Counted from the stretch's first letter, positions 8,887 to 19,192 are shown. The stretch is DNA of 64,000 nucleotides from Altererythrobacter lutimaris (GCF_013371495.1 NZ_JABWTA010000001.1:2330693-2394692), one strand, 5' to 3'. Translations and numbers: made by a program. Notes: generated from the sequence alone by a model not told the origin.

Positions 8887-10788
8887 ATGGAATCGCAAGC
8901 TCTTGTGATCGCGACCGTAGGCGTGCTCGGCATAGGCGCGCAGTGGGTCGCATGGCGGACCGGCTGGCCTGCTATTGTCCTTATGCTCGTCGCCGGATTT
9001 CTGGCAGGTCCTGTATTGGGCAGTTTCGCGCCTGAGTATGCGCTCGACCCTGAGGCGGCATTTGGCGATTTGCTGGAGCCGATGATCGGGATCGGCGTTG
9101 CGCTAATCCTCTTCGAAGGTGGGCTTAGCCTCGACTACCGCGAACTTAAACATTCCGGCAGCGGGGTTTGGCGCTTGGCAACGGTTGGCGTGGTTGTCGG
9201 CTGGGCTTTGGGTGCGCTCGCTGCGTACTACATTGGCGGCCTTTCGCTTCCCGTAGCAATCCTTTTTGGCGGCATCCTGATCGTGACGGGACCGACCGTT
9301 GTTATTCCCTTGCTCCGGCAATCGAACATCCAGACGCGGCCAGCATCGATCCTTAAATGGGAGGGCATCGTCAACGATCCGACCGGAGCGCTGTGCGCGG
9401 TCATTGCTTATGAGTACTTCCGCAAAGTATCGGAAAGCCCAGGTGCATCGCTTGTCGAAGTCGTGCCGCCACTCATCATCGCGGCGCTATTGGCCGGTCT
9501 GATCGGCTATGCCGCAGCGCGCGTAATCGCTTTCCTTTTCCCGCGCGGCGCTATCCCGGAATACCTTAAAGTGCCGGTTCTGCTAACGACAGTGATCGGC
9601 GTATTCGTCCTCGCCAACTCGATCGAGCATGAAGCAGGTCTTGTTGCGGTCACCGTAATGGGCATTGCGCTAGCGAACATGAATGTATCGTCGATGCGCT
9701 CGATCCATCCGTTCAAGGAAAATGTCGCGGTCCTGCTGGTGTCCGGCATTTTCATCCTCCTGTCGGCATCGCTCAGCTGGGAAGAGCTGACACATCTCGA
9801 TCCACGAGGACCAGAAGGTCTTGGCTACCTGCTGTTCTTGCTCGCGCTGCTGTTTGTCGTGCGTCCGCTGACTGTCTTCATCAGCCTGCTTGGCACATCG
9901 ATCCCCTGGAACGAGCGCGCCTTAATCGCCTGGATCGCGCCGCGCGGGATCGTGCTGGTCGCCATCTCCGGCTTGTTCGCGCTCCGCCTGACAGAGATCG
10001 GCTATCCTGACGGCGAAGTTCTGATCGGGCTCAGCTTCGCTGTCGTCGTCGCAACCATTGTTGCGCACGGTTTCACGATTGATCTGGTGGCGCGCTGGCT
10101 CGGGGTGAAAGGTGAGAGCCGTCCCGGCTTGTTGATCGTTGGCTCGACCCCATGGAGTATCGCACTCGCGAAAGAGATGCGGACCTTCGATACGCCTGTG
10201 ATGATAGTGGATGCGAGCTGGCAGAAGCTCGCCGCCGCGCGGCGCGAAGGCCTGCCATTCTATCATGGCGAGATTCTAAACGAAGCGACCGAACACAATC
10301 TTGATCTGGCGCCGTTTCAAGTGCTCGTCGCAGCGACGGAGAACGAGGCGTATAACGCACTTGTTTGCAATGAGTTCGCGCATGAGATTGGACGCGATTC
10401 AGTCTATCAGCTCGGCGAGATGGTCGATGACGATGACCGTCATGCGTTGCCTGAATCGATCCGCGGCAGGGCGCTTTTCGAAGCCGGTTTCGGCGTGTCA
10501 GAGGTCGATGCGCGCCAAACCCAAGGTTGGGTTTTCCGCAAGACTCGGCTTTCCGATGAGTTTGGCTTCGAAGATGCTTTGGCGAAGTTACCTGAAGGCG
10601 CGAGCCTCTTGCTGGTACTACGTGAAAGTGGACGTCTGCGCTTTTTCACCCATGCAGCAAGGCCTGAGCCGCGCCCCGGCGATACAGTTATCTCATTTGC
10701 GCCGCCGCAAGACAAGGCAGCAGAGCGCGCGGCCAAGCGAGCAAGCGAAGCAGAGCAAAGCGGCCGGGCAGCACCCGAAGCCGGCTGA
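8887..10788 (+). CDS. Cation:proton antiporter, CPA1 (NhaP-like), with C-terminal nucleotide-binding-like domain
   Basis: The 633-residue protein has an N-terminal membrane domain of about twelve helices (residues 1-395). It includes the segments GIGVALILFEGGLSLDYREL and KWEGIVNDPTGALCAV, where the ND pair of CPA1 antiporters is found. After residue 405 a cytosolic region begins with LLIVGSTPWSIALAKEM, like a TrkA-N/KTN Rossmann domain that could sense nucleotides. The protein probably exchanges Na+ or K+ for H+ at the inner membrane. I took the ATG at 8887; the frame extends upstream only to a weak TTG. It converges on cysQ with two bases between the stops. Confidence 0.85.
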   Translation: MESQALVIATVGVLGIGAQWVAWRTGWPAIVLMLVAGFLAGPVLGSFAPEYALDPEAAFGDLLEPMIGIGVALILFEGGLSLDYRELKHSGSGVWRLATVGVVVGWALGALAAYYIGGLSLPVAILFGGILIVTGPTVVIPLLRQSNIQTRPASILKWEGIVNDPTGALCAVIAYEYFRKVSESPGASLVEVVPPLIIAALLAGLIGYAAARVIAFLFPRGAIPEYLKVPVLLTTVIGVFVLANSIEHEAGLVAVTVMGIALANMNVSSMRSIHPFKENVAVLLVSGIFILLSASLSWEELTHLDPRGPEGLGYLLFLLALLFVVRPLTVFISLLGTSIPWNERALIAWIAPRGIVLVAISGLFALRLTEIGYPDGEVLIGLSFAVVVATIVAHGFTIDLVARWLGVKGESRPGLLIVGSTPWSIALAKEMRTFDTPVMIVDASWQKLAAARREGLPFYHGEILNEATEHNLDLAPFQVLVAATENEAYNALVCNEFAHEIGRDSVYQLGEMVDDDDRHALPESIRGRALFEAGFGVSEVDARQTQGWVFRKTRLSDEFGFEDALAKLPEGASLLLVLRESGRLRFFTHAARPEPRPGDTVISFAPPQDKAAERAAKRASEAEQSGRAAPEAG

Positions 10789-10790
10789 CT

Positions 10791-11543
10791 TTAGCTCAGC
10801 GCTGCGACTTCCTTGAGTACTCGCTCGGCCCACTCGGGGCGGCAGATCAGCAAGTCAGGCAGGTAAGTATCTGCCTGATTGTAGACCAGGGGTGAGCCGT
10901 CAATGCGGCTGCAATGGAGCCCATGTGCTCTGGCAACCGCAACCGGCGCGCAGCTGTCCCATTCATATTGCCCGCCTGAATGCAGATAGATTTCCGCTTC
11001 GCCGCGTACGACAGCCATTGCTTTGGCGCCTGCGCTACCCATGCCGACAAGCTCGCCGCCCAATGCTTCTGCAACCGCAACAGCCTCTTTCGCCGGCCGC
11101 GTGCGGCTGACGAGAAAGCGCGGCTTGTGCGCTGCTGGCGGCAGCTCGGAAACTTGATCTGTCCGCATGACAACGCCGCCACCAAGGCCAGGCAAAGCTA
11201 CCGCGCCGACAGTTGCGACCCCGTCAATCGCGAGGCCGACATGCACCGCCCAATCGCTGCGATTCTCGCCATATTCTCGGGTGCCGTCGACCGGATCGAT
11301 GATCCAAACCCGCGACATCGAAAGCCTTGCCGTGTCGTCTTTCTCCTCTTCCGAGAGGAGGCCATCATTTGGCCGCGCCGCGCGGAGCGCTCTGCAAAGA
11401 AATGTGTTCGCGGTGGCGTCCCCGGCTTTGCCTAGGGCCTTGCCTTCGAACTTACCGCTCTCACGTGTCTTGATCAGCACCTGACCTGCCATAAAGGCAT
11501 AATAGGCTGCCAATTCAGCGTCGGTCATAGTCATTTCCGTCAT
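10791..11543 (-). CDS. cysQ: 3'(2'),5'-bisphosphate nucleotidase CysQ
   Basis: Hydrolyses 3'-phosphoadenosine 5'-phosphate (PAP), the by-product of PAPS use, to AMP. The metal-binding motif of the inositol-phosphatase superfamily, [11 protein letters not shown], is near residues 80-90, and [14 protein letters not shown] near 192 is the second conserved block. It is the last gene of cysD-cysNC-cysQ, and its ATG overlaps the cysNC stop by four bases, which supports translational coupling. An ATG three codons downstream (11534) is a possible alternative start. Length (250 residues) fits the family. Confidence 0.92.
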   Translation of the reverse strand: MTEMTMTDAELAAYYAFMAGQVLIKTRESGKFEGKALGKAGDATANTFLCRALRAARPNDGLLSEEEKDDTARLSMSRVWIIDPVDGTREYGENRSDWAVHVGLAIDGVATVGAVALPGLGGGVVMRTDQVSELPPAAHKPRFLVSRTRPAKEAVAVAEALGGELVGMGSAGAKAMAVVRGEAEIYLHSGGQYEWDSCAPVAVARAHGLHCSRIDGSPLVYNQADTYLPDLLICRPEWAERVLKEVAALS

Positions 11544-13462
11544 TTGAGCGGCAGGATCTGGCTGATGACATAGTCGGCGGCTTCTTCGACGCTCATTTCA
11601 ACTGTATTGACGCGGATCTCCGCATTCTCCGGCTCTTCATAGGGGCTGTCGATGCCGGTGAAGTTCTTGAGCTCGCCAGAGCGGGCCTTTTTGTAGAGGC
11701 CCTTCACATCGCGCTCTTCCGCGACTTGCAGAGGCGTGTCGACAAAGATCTCGATGAATTCGCCTTCGCCCATCATTTCGCGCACCATCCGGCGTTCCGC
11801 GCGGAACGGAGAGATGAACGCTGTTAGGACGATGAGACCTGCATCTGTCATCAGCTTGGCCACTTCGCCGACCCGGCGGATGTTTTCAATCCGGTCCGCC
11901 TCGGTAAAACCCAGATCCTTATTGAGCCCGTGGCGGACGTTGTCACCATCAAGCAGGAAGGTGTGCCGGTTCATCAAGTTGAGACGCTGCTCTACCGCAT
12001 TTGCGATAGTTGACTTGCCTGAGCCGGACAAACCCGTGAACCACAGCACGCGAGGCTGCTGGTTTTTCATCACCGCATGGTCTTCACGCGTGATCGTGGT
12101 CGGTTGCCAGTGCACGTTTTGCGCACGGCGAAGGCTGAAATGGATGAGTCCCGCGGCGACCGTCGCATTATTGAACTTGTCGATCAGGATAAAGCCACCC
12201 ATCGCGCGGCTCGCTTCATAGGCTTCAAATGTGATCGGTCGATCCGTTGTCAGTTCCGCCACACCGATGGAATTGAGCTCAAGCGTCTTCGCCGCCAGAT
12301 GCTCAAAGCTCGCCATGTCAATTTCGTATTTCGGTGCCGCTAGCCGCGCGCTGACGGTTTGCGTACCGAGCTTGAGCCAGTAGTCGCGCCCCGGCTTGAG
12401 CGCCTCTTCACCCATCCAGATGACAGTCGTTTCAAACTGGTCAGACGCTTCTGGAGGATTGTCTGCCGCTGCGATCACATCACCGCGGCTGCAATCGACT
12501 TCATCTGCCAGCGTTATCGTGACCGATTGTCCCGCGACCGCTTCCTCGATCTCGCCTTCGAAAGTCACAATGCTTTTGACTGCGCTGGTCTTGCCTGCGG
12601 GTACCACGCGAACCGGATCGCCCGGTTTGATGGTGCCGCCTGAGATGAGACCGGTGAAGCCGCGGAAGTCCAGGTTCGGACGATTGACCCATTGCACGGG
12701 CATCCGAAAGGATCGCGCTTGCGCTGCTGTATTAGCGAGCTGCACTGTCTCCAAATGCTCGATCAGCGGAGGGCCTTTATACCATGGCGTGTTGGCCGAA
12801 GGCGACGCAGTGATGTTGTCGCCTCTGAAGCCGCTAATCGGGATTGCTGTGAAATCCTCAATACCGACTTCCGCCGCGAACGCGCGATAGTCTTCGACAA
12901 TCTTGTCGAACGTCGCCTGATCGTAGTCGATCAGATCCATCTTGTTTACGGCCAGCACCAGATGCCTGATGCCGAGCAAGTGACAAATGTAGCTGTGTCG
13001 CCGCGTCTGGACGAGCATGCCCTTGCGCGCATCGACTAGGATCACGGCTAGGTCCGCTGTTGAAGCGCCGGTCGCCATATTGCGGGTGTATTGCTCGTGG
13101 CCGGGGCAGTCTGCGACGATGAACTTGCGTTTCTCCGTCGCGAAGAAGCGGTAAGCGACATCGATCGTGATGCCTTGTTCGCGTTCTGCCGCCAATCCGT
13201 CGACGAGCAGCGCAAAGTCGATCTCTTCGCCTTGCGTTCCGACCTTTTTGCTGTCGCTTTCGAGCGCCGCGAGCTGGTCCTCGAAGATCATCTTGGAATC
13301 GTAAAGCAGCCGTCCGATCAGCGTGGACTTGCCATCATCGACGCTGCCGCACGTGATAAAGCGCAGCAGGCTCTTGTTTTGATGCGTTTCAAGATACGTA
13401 TCGATATCTTCCGCGATCAGCGCTTCGGCCTGATAGGCTTTCTCGTTTGCAGGGGGGCTCAT
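11540..13462 (-). CDS. cysNC: Bifunctional sulfate adenylyltransferase subunit 1 / adenylylsulfate kinase (CysN-CysC fusion)
   Basis: One polypeptide with two enzymes of sulfate activation. The N-terminal part is an EF-Tu-like GTPase with P-loop GSVDDGKST at 39-47, a DCPGHEQY switch and an NKMDLID base-recognition motif; GTP hydrolysis drives APS formation with CysD. The C-terminal part is APS kinase with P-loop GLSGSGKST at 477-485 and makes PAPS. The 640-residue length suits this fusion, common in alphaproteobacteria. The start overlaps the cysD stop by one base and the end overlaps cysQ by four, so the three genes form one tight operon. Confidence 0.96.
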   Translation of the reverse strand: MSPPANEKAYQAEALIAEDIDTYLETHQNKSLLRFITCGSVDDGKSTLIGRLLYDSKMIFEDQLAALESDSKKVGTQGEEIDFALLVDGLAAEREQGITIDVAYRFFATEKRKFIVADCPGHEQYTRNMATGASTADLAVILVDARKGMLVQTRRHSYICHLLGIRHLVLAVNKMDLIDYDQATFDKIVEDYRAFAAEVGIEDFTAIPISGFRGDNITASPSANTPWYKGPPLIEHLETVQLANTAAQARSFRMPVQWVNRPNLDFRGFTGLISGGTIKPGDPVRVVPAGKTSAVKSIVTFEGEIEEAVAGQSVTITLADEVDCSRGDVIAAADNPPEASDQFETTVIWMGEEALKPGRDYWLKLGTQTVSARLAAPKYEIDMASFEHLAAKTLELNSIGVAELTTDRPITFEAYEASRAMGGFILIDKFNNATVAAGLIHFSLRRAQNVHWQPTTITREDHAVMKNQQPRVLWFTGLSGSGKSTIANAVEQRLNLMNRHTFLLDGDNVRHGLNKDLGFTEADRIENIRRVGEVAKLMTDAGLIVLTAFISPFRAERRMVREMMGEGEFIEIFVDTPLQVAEERDVKGLYKKARSGELKNFTGIDSPYEEPENAEIRVNTVEMSVEEAADYVISQILPLK

Positions 13463-14364
13463 CAGAAATACCCCTCCTGCTTCTTCGCTTCCATGGAAGC
13501 GCTTTCGCCTTTGTCGATCGCGCGGCCTTGTCGCTCTGAGCCGGTGGCGAGCAGCATTTCCTGAATGATGTCCGACAAGTCCGTCGCATCGCTATGTGTC
13601 GCACCTGTCAGCGGATAGCACCCGAGCGTGCGGAACCGCACTGAGCGCTCGACTGCTTTTTCACCGTCTTCAAAGCGGAAGCGTTCGTCATCGACCACAA
13701 GGATTAGTCCGTCGCGCTCCACTGTGGGCCGCTTGGCGGAATAATAGAGCGGAACGATGTCGATTTTCTCGACCTGGATGTACTGCCAGATATCGAGCTC
13801 GGTCCAGTTGGAGAGCGGAAAGACGCGGATGCTTTCGCCGTCCTTTTTCTTGGTGTTGTAGATATTCCAGAGCTCGGGCCGCTGGTTCTTCGGGTCCCAG
13901 CGATGTTCAGCGTTGCGGAAACTGAAGATACGCTCTTTCGCTCGCGCTTTCTCTTCATCACGTCGCCCGCCGCCAAACGCGGCATCGAAGCCATGTTCAG
14001 TCAATGCGCGCTTTAGTGGATCGGTCAGCTGAGCCTTGGAGTATAGCGCGCTGCCTGTGTCGAACGGATTGATGCCTTGCGCTTCGGCCTTTTCGTTCTC
14101 TGCTACGATCAGTTTGAGGCCGTATTCCTGCACTGTCTTGTCACGGTGCGCGAGCAGGTCCTGGAAATCCCAGCCGCTCGCAACGTGCAACATCGGAAAG
14201 GGTGGCGGTGCTGGATAGAAAGCCTTTCGCGCCAGATGCAGCATGACCGAGCTGTCCTTTCCGACGGAATAGAGCATTACCGGATTGCTGGCTTCTGCGA
14301 CAACCTCGCGGAAGATATGGATGGCTTCGGCTTCGAGCCGTTCAAGATGGGTTAGCGTGCGCAT
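13462..14364 (-). CDS. cysD: Sulfate adenylyltransferase subunit 2
   Basis: Catalytic subunit that joins ATP and sulfate to form APS, working with the CysN domain encoded next. The PP-loop is intact: [17 protein letters not shown] at about 32-48. The [15 protein letters not shown] segment near 130 and the NTKKKDGE segment are also conserved. Length (300 residues) is normal. One oddity: where most CysD proteins read HVDTxWKF, this one has HVASGWDF at 60-67, so the acidic residue after HV is replaced by Ala. First gene of the operon, with about 240 non-coding bases upstream towards tRNA-Gly. Confidence 0.95.
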   Translation of the reverse strand: MRTLTHLERLEAEAIHIFREVVAEASNPVMLYSVGKDSSVMLHLARKAFYPAPPPFPMLHVASGWDFQDLLAHRDKTVQEYGLKLIVAENEKAEAQGINPFDTGSALYSKAQLTDPLKRALTEHGFDAAFGGGRRDEEKARAKERIFSFRNAEHRWDPKNQRPELWNIYNTKKKDGESIRVFPLSNWTELDIWQYIQVEKIDIVPLYYSAKRPTVERDGLILVVDDERFRFEDGEKAVERSVRFRTLGCYPLTGATHSDATDLSDIIQEMLLATGSERQGRAIDKGESASMEAKKQEGYF

Positions 14365-14607
14365 GAGGTGCCGAACTGACGGATTCCAATAAGCAAATGA
14401 ATTTCCAGCGGGGGATTACGAGAAGTTGCATCAATCGCAACCACAGTTTTGCTTGTCCATCCCAAAGCGGGATAAGGAAGGGCCACAAGGTTATTGCGTC
14501 GTGTCAACTTGCGGCGGTAGCGCAATGGATTCAATTGACGCGGATGTGGCTGCATGGCAAAGGCGCTGCCCATCGCTTCGACGCTGTATTTCGGCGCCAA
14601 GTATTGA

Positions 14608-14681
14608 GCGGGTATAGCATAGTGGTAATGCTCCAGCCTTCCAAGCTGGCTAGAGGGGTTCGATTCCCCTTACCCGCTCCA
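14608..14681 (+). tRNA. tRNA-Gly (anticodon TCC)
   Basis: A 74-base cloverleaf. The acceptor arms GCGGGTA (14608-14614) and TACCCGC (14671-14677) pair fully. The anticodon stem CCAGC/GCTGG encloses the loop CTTCCAA with anticodon TCC at 14640-14642, which reads GGA. The T-arm contains GGTTCGATTCC. Discriminator T and an encoded CCA end the gene. Confidence 0.97.
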
Positions 14682-14805
14682 TTCCCTCTACATCGCTTTG
14701 CTTGAATCATAATGCGGTGATTTTGTCGCCTTTGTACTTTTGTATGCGACACTGCCACTATACCAGTAACTTACGCGCAGATTGGAAAAGGGGCGCGCGG
14801 GGGCA

Positions 14806-15639
14806 ATGGCAATCTCAAGAGAGCGCGATTTGATTTCCAATCTCTCCCAACTTTTGCCCAAACACTGGAGCGCGACCGCGCGCGTGATTGAGATCGTACT
14901 TTTGCTTGCGCCCTTTGTGCTCGTCGCTGGGCTGCTCGCCGCCAAGTCGATCAACCATTGGCAGTATTGGCACATCTTCGTTGAAGAGGATGGCCCGATC
15001 GAATGGCTGACGGTGTTGATTTACCTCACGGCGTTTCCGCTCGCGATGGTCCTGGCGGCGAAACTTGTTCGGCAGAAACTGAAGGCACACGGAGTTTTGG
15101 TTGGGATTCTCGCATTCGGATTTTTCTTCATCGGCATGGAGGAAATCAGTTGGGGCCAACGCGTTCTCGGCATCGCAACGCCCGATGGGCTTGCAGAAAT
15201 CAACCGTCAGCAAGAACTGAACCTGCACAATCTTGGCAGCACGTCTTTCTTTCTGGACGCTGCATTCCTGTTCGTTTCAGGCTATGGAATGACGGCATTC
15301 CTTTGGATGCCGGCCGTTGCTCGGCGCCTCTTCCAAGGAAAATTCCGCACACTCGGCGCATTGCTCACGCCCCCAGGCTTTCTCGCGACTTTCTTCGCGC
15401 CGGTTTTCTTTCTCTTTGCCTACTACGTCGCGAACCCGTTTCTGGTCGAAACCTTCGGCGACTCATGGCGCTTTGCCCCAAGACCCGATGAAGGGTATTT
15501 CATGCTTTCGCGCGATCAAGAGCCTGTAGAGTGCATTATGGCCATCGGCTTCTTGCTGTTCACAATCTGGCTGCTTCTGCTGGAACGTGCGGGCGTATGG
15601 AGAGCCTATTCGAGTGCAGCTGAGGCTGAAACGATCTAG
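14806..15639 (+). CDS. Integral membrane protein of unknown function
   Basis: I do not recognise a named family. The 277-residue protein has about six hydrophobic segments (approximately 25-45, 65-85, 95-112, 150-170, 190-215 and 240-260). Between segments three and four it has a polar, conserved-looking block, GMEEISWGQR near 106-115, then NRQQELNLHN about twenty residues later. Acidic and His residues next to the membrane in this pattern could form a functional site. I chose the ATG at 14806, preceded by a purine-rich GGAAAAGGGG; a TTG at 14782 is also open. It stands between tRNA-Gly and panC, with its stop overlapping the panC stop by four bases. Confidence 0.7.
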   Translation: MAISRERDLISNLSQLLPKHWSATARVIEIVLLLAPFVLVAGLLAAKSINHWQYWHIFVEEDGPIEWLTVLIYLTAFPLAMVLAAKLVRQKLKAHGVLVGILAFGFFFIGMEEISWGQRVLGIATPDGLAEINRQQELNLHNLGSTSFFLDAAFLFVSGYGMTAFLWMPAVARRLFQGKFRTLGALLTPPGFLATFFAPVFFLFAYYVANPFLVETFGDSWRFAPRPDEGYFMLSRDQEPVECIMAIGFLLFTIWLLLLERAGVWRAYSSAAEAETI

Positions 15640-16505
15640 CTGCCCGGTGCGACCGCCATATTGTCGATCAGGCGAGTTGTGCCAATACGCGCCGCCACCA
15701 ACAAGCGCGCGTCCTTCGCACCCAATGCCGATAGTTTTTCGAGCGATGTCGCGTCGGCAAGCTCGGCATAATCAACCGAGGAAAATCCCGCGCCAAGCAG
15801 CGCACCTTCAAGCGCGGCCAGTGTCTCGCGCACATCTGCGCCATCTTCGATCCTCGCAATGGCTTCGCGCATGGCATTGGGAAGTGTGGCGGCCGCAGCG
15901 CGATGCTCCTCGGACAAATATCTGTTCCGGCTGGACATCGCCAAGCCATCGGGCTCGCGCACAGTCGGCACGCCAATGATCGATTCCACGCGCGGCTGAG
16001 TGAGATCCAGATCACGCGCCATCGTCCGGATGACGGCAAGCTGTTGGAAGTCTTTCTCACCGAAGAAAGCCATGTCCGGCATGACCTGATTGAAGAGTTT
16101 GCACACCACCGTCGCAACGCCATCAAAATGGCCAGGTCGTGAAGCGCCGCAGAAATTGTCACTCACGCCCGTCACGGAAATGCTGCTCGCAAAACCGCCG
16201 GGATACATTTCCTCCACTATTGGCGCCCACAGCAGCGAGCATCCTTCGCTTTCCAGCATGGCGGAGTCTTCGGCCAGCTGCCGAGGATAGGCGTCCAAGT
16301 CCTCATTCGGTCCAAATTGCGTCGGATTGACGAAGATCGAGGCAACCACGTGATCGCACGCATCGCGCGCCGCGCGCACGAGCGTTAAATGCCCCTGATG
16401 CAGCGCGCCCATTGTCGGGACCAGCCCGATCGTCGCACCGCCTTCGCGCCAAGCAGCGATTGAGGTTCTCAACATGTCGAGTGTGTTTGCAGTTTGCACG
16501 GGCAA
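15636..16505 (-). CDS. panC: Pantoate--beta-alanine ligase (pantothenate synthetase)
   Basis: Condenses pantoate and beta-alanine with ATP to pantothenate for coenzyme A synthesis. The nucleotidyl-transferase signature is visible as PTMGALHQGHL (29-39), and the second motif SSRNRYLS near 190 corresponds to the KMSKS-like loop. GEKDFQQL near 150 is also typical. Length (289 residues) is normal. It is divergent from mipZ and converges with the membrane protein gene, with a four-base overlap of the stops. Confidence 0.95.
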   Translation of the reverse strand: MPVQTANTLDMLRTSIAAWREGGATIGLVPTMGALHQGHLTLVRAARDACDHVVASIFVNPTQFGPNEDLDAYPRQLAEDSAMLESEGCSLLWAPIVEEMYPGGFASSISVTGVSDNFCGASRPGHFDGVATVVCKLFNQVMPDMAFFGEKDFQQLAVIRTMARDLDLTQPRVESIIGVPTVREPDGLAMSSRNRYLSEEHRAAAATLPNAMREAIARIEDGADVRETLAALEGALLGAGFSSVDYAELADATSLEKLSALGAKDARLLVAARIGTTRLIDNMAVAPGS

Positions 16506-16563
16506 ACCCCCTTGGATATGATTTTGTCTCTCCTAGCCGCCAATTTGTGCGCGGCACAAGTCA

Positions 16564-17391
16564 ATGGAAAGCCGCCCCTACGTGCCTGAAACCACTCCTC
16601 ACCGCATTGTATTCGCCAATGAAAAAGGCGGCACAGGCAAATCGACGACAGCCGTGCATGTCGCGGTCGCGCTCGCATACAAGGGTGCTCGTGTAGCGGG
16701 CATCGATCTTGATCCACGCCAGCGCACTTTCGCGCGCTATCTGGAGAACCGCGCTGAGACGGCTGCAAAGCGCGGCATCGAGCTACCGACGGCGCAATTC
16801 GATGTGTTCGAAGGCGATGTTGCCGGGCTGGAAGCAAAGGTCGCTGAGATCGGGCAGGATTGCGACTTTGTCGTGTTCGATACGCCGGGACGTGATGATG
16901 AGCTTGCGCGCCATGCTGCGACGGAAGCCGACACGCTGGTAACGCCGATGAATGACAGCTTTGTCGACTTCGATCTTATCGGCCAGGTGGAGGGCGAAAC
17001 GTTCAAGGTCAAACGCCTGTCATTTTACGCGGAACTCATCTGGGAAGCGCGACTGAAGCGCAGCCGTGCGACTATCGAACAACAAAGGCGCGAAATGGAC
17101 TGGGTCGTTGTGCGCAACCGCACCGGCCACACCGAAGCGCGCAACATGGCTCGGATCGAGCAAGCTCTGACTGAGCTCTCCAAACGTGTTGGCTTTCGCG
17201 TCGCAAAGGGCCTGTCTGAACGCGTGATCTACCGCGAACTCTTTCCTTCGGGGCTGACCCTGCTCGATAAAGGGCATCTGGGCGAGCTTGGCACTAGTCA
17301 TCTGGTGGCACGGCAGGAACTGCGTGAACTCCTCGGTCAATTGCGCTTGCCGGAATTCTCAGGCTCTGCGCCGCAGCTGGCGCTTGTCTGA
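16564..17391 (+). CDS. mipZ: MipZ-type ParA ATPase, division-plane regulator
   Basis: The 275-residue protein has a deviant Walker A KGGTGKST at residues 21-28. It matches the MipZ subgroup in the IDLDPRQRTFARYLENR block near 47-63, in VTPMNDSFVDFDLIG near 128-142 and in VIYRELFPSGLTLLD near the C-terminus. In Caulobacter, MipZ forms a polar gradient through ParB and blocks FtsZ assembly away from midcell. The same role here is an inference from family. It starts 58 bases from the divergent panC, and a J-domain protein follows after three bases. Confidence 0.88.
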   Translation: MESRPYVPETTPHRIVFANEKGGTGKSTTAVHVAVALAYKGARVAGIDLDPRQRTFARYLENRAETAAKRGIELPTAQFDVFEGDVAGLEAKVAEIGQDCDFVVFDTPGRDDELARHAATEADTLVTPMNDSFVDFDLIGQVEGETFKVKRLSFYAELIWEARLKRSRATIEQQRREMDWVVVRNRTGHTEARNMARIEQALTELSKRVGFRVAKGLSERVIYRELFPSGLTLLDKGHLGELGTSHLVARQELRELLGQLRLPEFSGSAPQLALV

Positions 17392-17394
17392 GCC

Positions 17395-17679
17395 ATGCGT
17401 TTTGTCATCATCATTGCCGTGGTGTGCGTGCTGTGCCGATGGATCAGCGGCAAATGGCCTTGGCAATTCTTGACAGCACAATCCACGCGCCAGCAAGCGA
17501 TATTCAAAGCCCGCAAGCTGCTCGCGGTGCGCGCTGATGCCAGTTACGAGGAGATCATGGCGGCGCATAAGCGCCTGATTGCCATGGTGCATCCGGACAA
17601 GGGCGGGACCAATGATCAGGTCCATGAAGCCAACGCCGCACGCGATTTACTGCTCGACGAGATCCCTGACCGAAACTGA
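17395..17679 (+). CDS. Membrane-anchored J-domain protein
   Basis: A 94-residue protein with one N-terminal hydrophobic segment (residues 2-17) followed by a C-terminal J domain. The HPD motif needed to stimulate Hsp70 ATPase is at 66-68 (AMVHPDKGG). This layout, one membrane helix plus a C-terminal J domain, resembles the alphaproteobacterial relatives of mitochondrial Tim14/Pam18. Its likely partner is DnaK at the inner membrane; a specific client is unknown. It follows mipZ after three bases, so both are probably on one transcript. Confidence 0.8.
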   Translation: MRFVIIIAVVCVLCRWISGKWPWQFLTAQSTRQQAIFKARKLLAVRADASYEEIMAAHKRLIAMVHPDKGGTNDQVHEANAARDLLLDEIPDRN

Positions 17680-17776
17680 CACAATTCAAGTTTAGCGCAA
17701 GGACCGCAATTGCTAAGCGATCCCATGCGTTCTACGCAGGGCTAAACGCGCCACAAGCACAGGAAATCATGAGAAA

Positions 17777-19192
17777 ATGAGCCATCAATTCGATTCAACC
17801 GTCCTTCGCGAATACGACATTCGCGGGATTATTGGCGAAACGCTCGGCCCTGATGATGCACGCGCGATCGGACGCGGCTTTGCAACGCTCCTTAATCAGG
17901 CGGGCGGCTCAAAAGTCGCGGTTGGCTATGATGGTCGGGTCAGTTCCCCCATGCTGGAGCATGCGCTGATTGAAGGGCTGACTTCGAGCGGCTGCGATGT
18001 TGTGCGGATCGGTATGGGCGCAACGCCGATGCTTTATTACGAAGAGGCCTCAGCCGAAGATGTAGATGGCGGCATTCAGATAACTGGCAGCCACAATCCC
18101 GCCAATTACAATGGCTTCAAAATGGTATTTCAGGGGCGTCCGTTCTTCGGGGCTGACATCCTCAAGATCGGCGAACTCGCGGCCGCGGGAGAATGGCTCG
18201 ACGGGACCGGAGAGGTCGAGACCCGCGATATCATGGGCGAGTATATCGACCGGCTCGTCAGCGGGCTCGACGGGATCGACACCGCTGCACTTTCGAACCT
18301 CAAGGTCGGTTGGGACGCTGGCAATGGTGCAGCCGGCCCCGCGCTCGAGATGCTCGCTAAGCGTTTGCCTGGGGAGCATCATCTGCTTTTCACTGAAGTC
18401 GACGGAAACTTTCCCAATCATCATCCTGATCCCACTGTCGAAGCCAATCTGGAAGATCTCCGCGCGCTTGTCGCAGCAAAGAACCTCGATTTTGGAGTGG
18501 CTTTTGACGGCGATGGTGACCGGATCGGCGCGATTGATGGTGAAGGACGGGTCATATGGGGTGACCAACTTCTCATGATTTACGCCGAAGACCTATTAAG
18601 GGATCGCCCTGATGCGACGATCATCGCCGATGTGAAGGCAAGCCGTGCGCTGTTCGACCATGTCGCCAAGTGCGGCGGTCAGCCGCTGATGTGGAAAACC
18701 GGCCACTCGCTGATTAAGTCCAAAATGAAGGAAACAGGTTCGCCGCTTGCAGGTGAGATGAGCGGGCACGTCTTCTTCGCGGACACCTATTACGGTTTTG
18801 ACGATGCGCTGTATGCTGGCGTTAGGCTGCTCGCGGCCTCGGCGCGCCTCGGCAAATCGGTCACGCAATTGCGCAGCGACATGCCGGATATGCTCAACAC
18901 GCCGGAAATGCGCTTCCAGGTCGACGAAAGCCGCAAGTTCGCAGCGATCGATGAAGTAAGCGAGCGCCTCACCACTAATCCGGGGCCCGAGGTCGAGGAA
19001 GTGAACGCGACCGATGGCGTGCGTGTAAATACCAAGGACGGCTGGTGGCTCCTGCGCGCGTCCAACACGCAGGATGTTCTGGTGGCGCGCGCGGAAAGCG
19101 ATACGCAGGAAGGTCTCGACCGGCTGCTCGCACAAATTGATGCGCAGCTCGCACTGTCAGGGCTTGAGCGCGGAGAAACCGTAGGGCACTGA
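17777..19192 (+). CDS. Phosphomannomutase/phosphoglucomutase
   Basis: Interconverts 1- and 6-phosphates of mannose or glucose, supplying sugar nucleotides for surface polysaccharides. The phosphoserine loop TGSHNP has its catalytic Ser at residue 105. The metal-binding loop DGDGDR is at 244-249, and the sugar-specificity segment GEMSGH is near 326. The 471-residue length and four-domain layout match the alpha-D-phosphohexomutase family. AlgC/PgmG-type dual specificity is likely but is not proved by sequence. About 97 bases separate it from the J-domain gene; a crotonase-like gene follows. Confidence 0.92.
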   Translation: MSHQFDSTVLREYDIRGIIGETLGPDDARAIGRGFATLLNQAGGSKVAVGYDGRVSSPMLEHALIEGLTSSGCDVVRIGMGATPMLYYEEASAEDVDGGIQITGSHNPANYNGFKMVFQGRPFFGADILKIGELAAAGEWLDGTGEVETRDIMGEYIDRLVSGLDGIDTAALSNLKVGWDAGNGAAGPALEMLAKRLPGEHHLLFTEVDGNFPNHHPDPTVEANLEDLRALVAAKNLDFGVAFDGDGDRIGAIDGEGRVIWGDQLLMIYAEDLLRDRPDATIIADVKASRALFDHVAKCGGQPLMWKTGHSLIKSKMKETGSPLAGEMSGHVFFADTYYGFDDALYAGVRLLAASARLGKSVTQLRSDMPDMLNTPEMRFQVDESRKFAAIDEVSERLTTNPGPEVEEVNATDGVRVNTKDGWWLLRASNTQDVLVARAESDTQEGLDRLLAQIDAQLALSGLERGETVGH

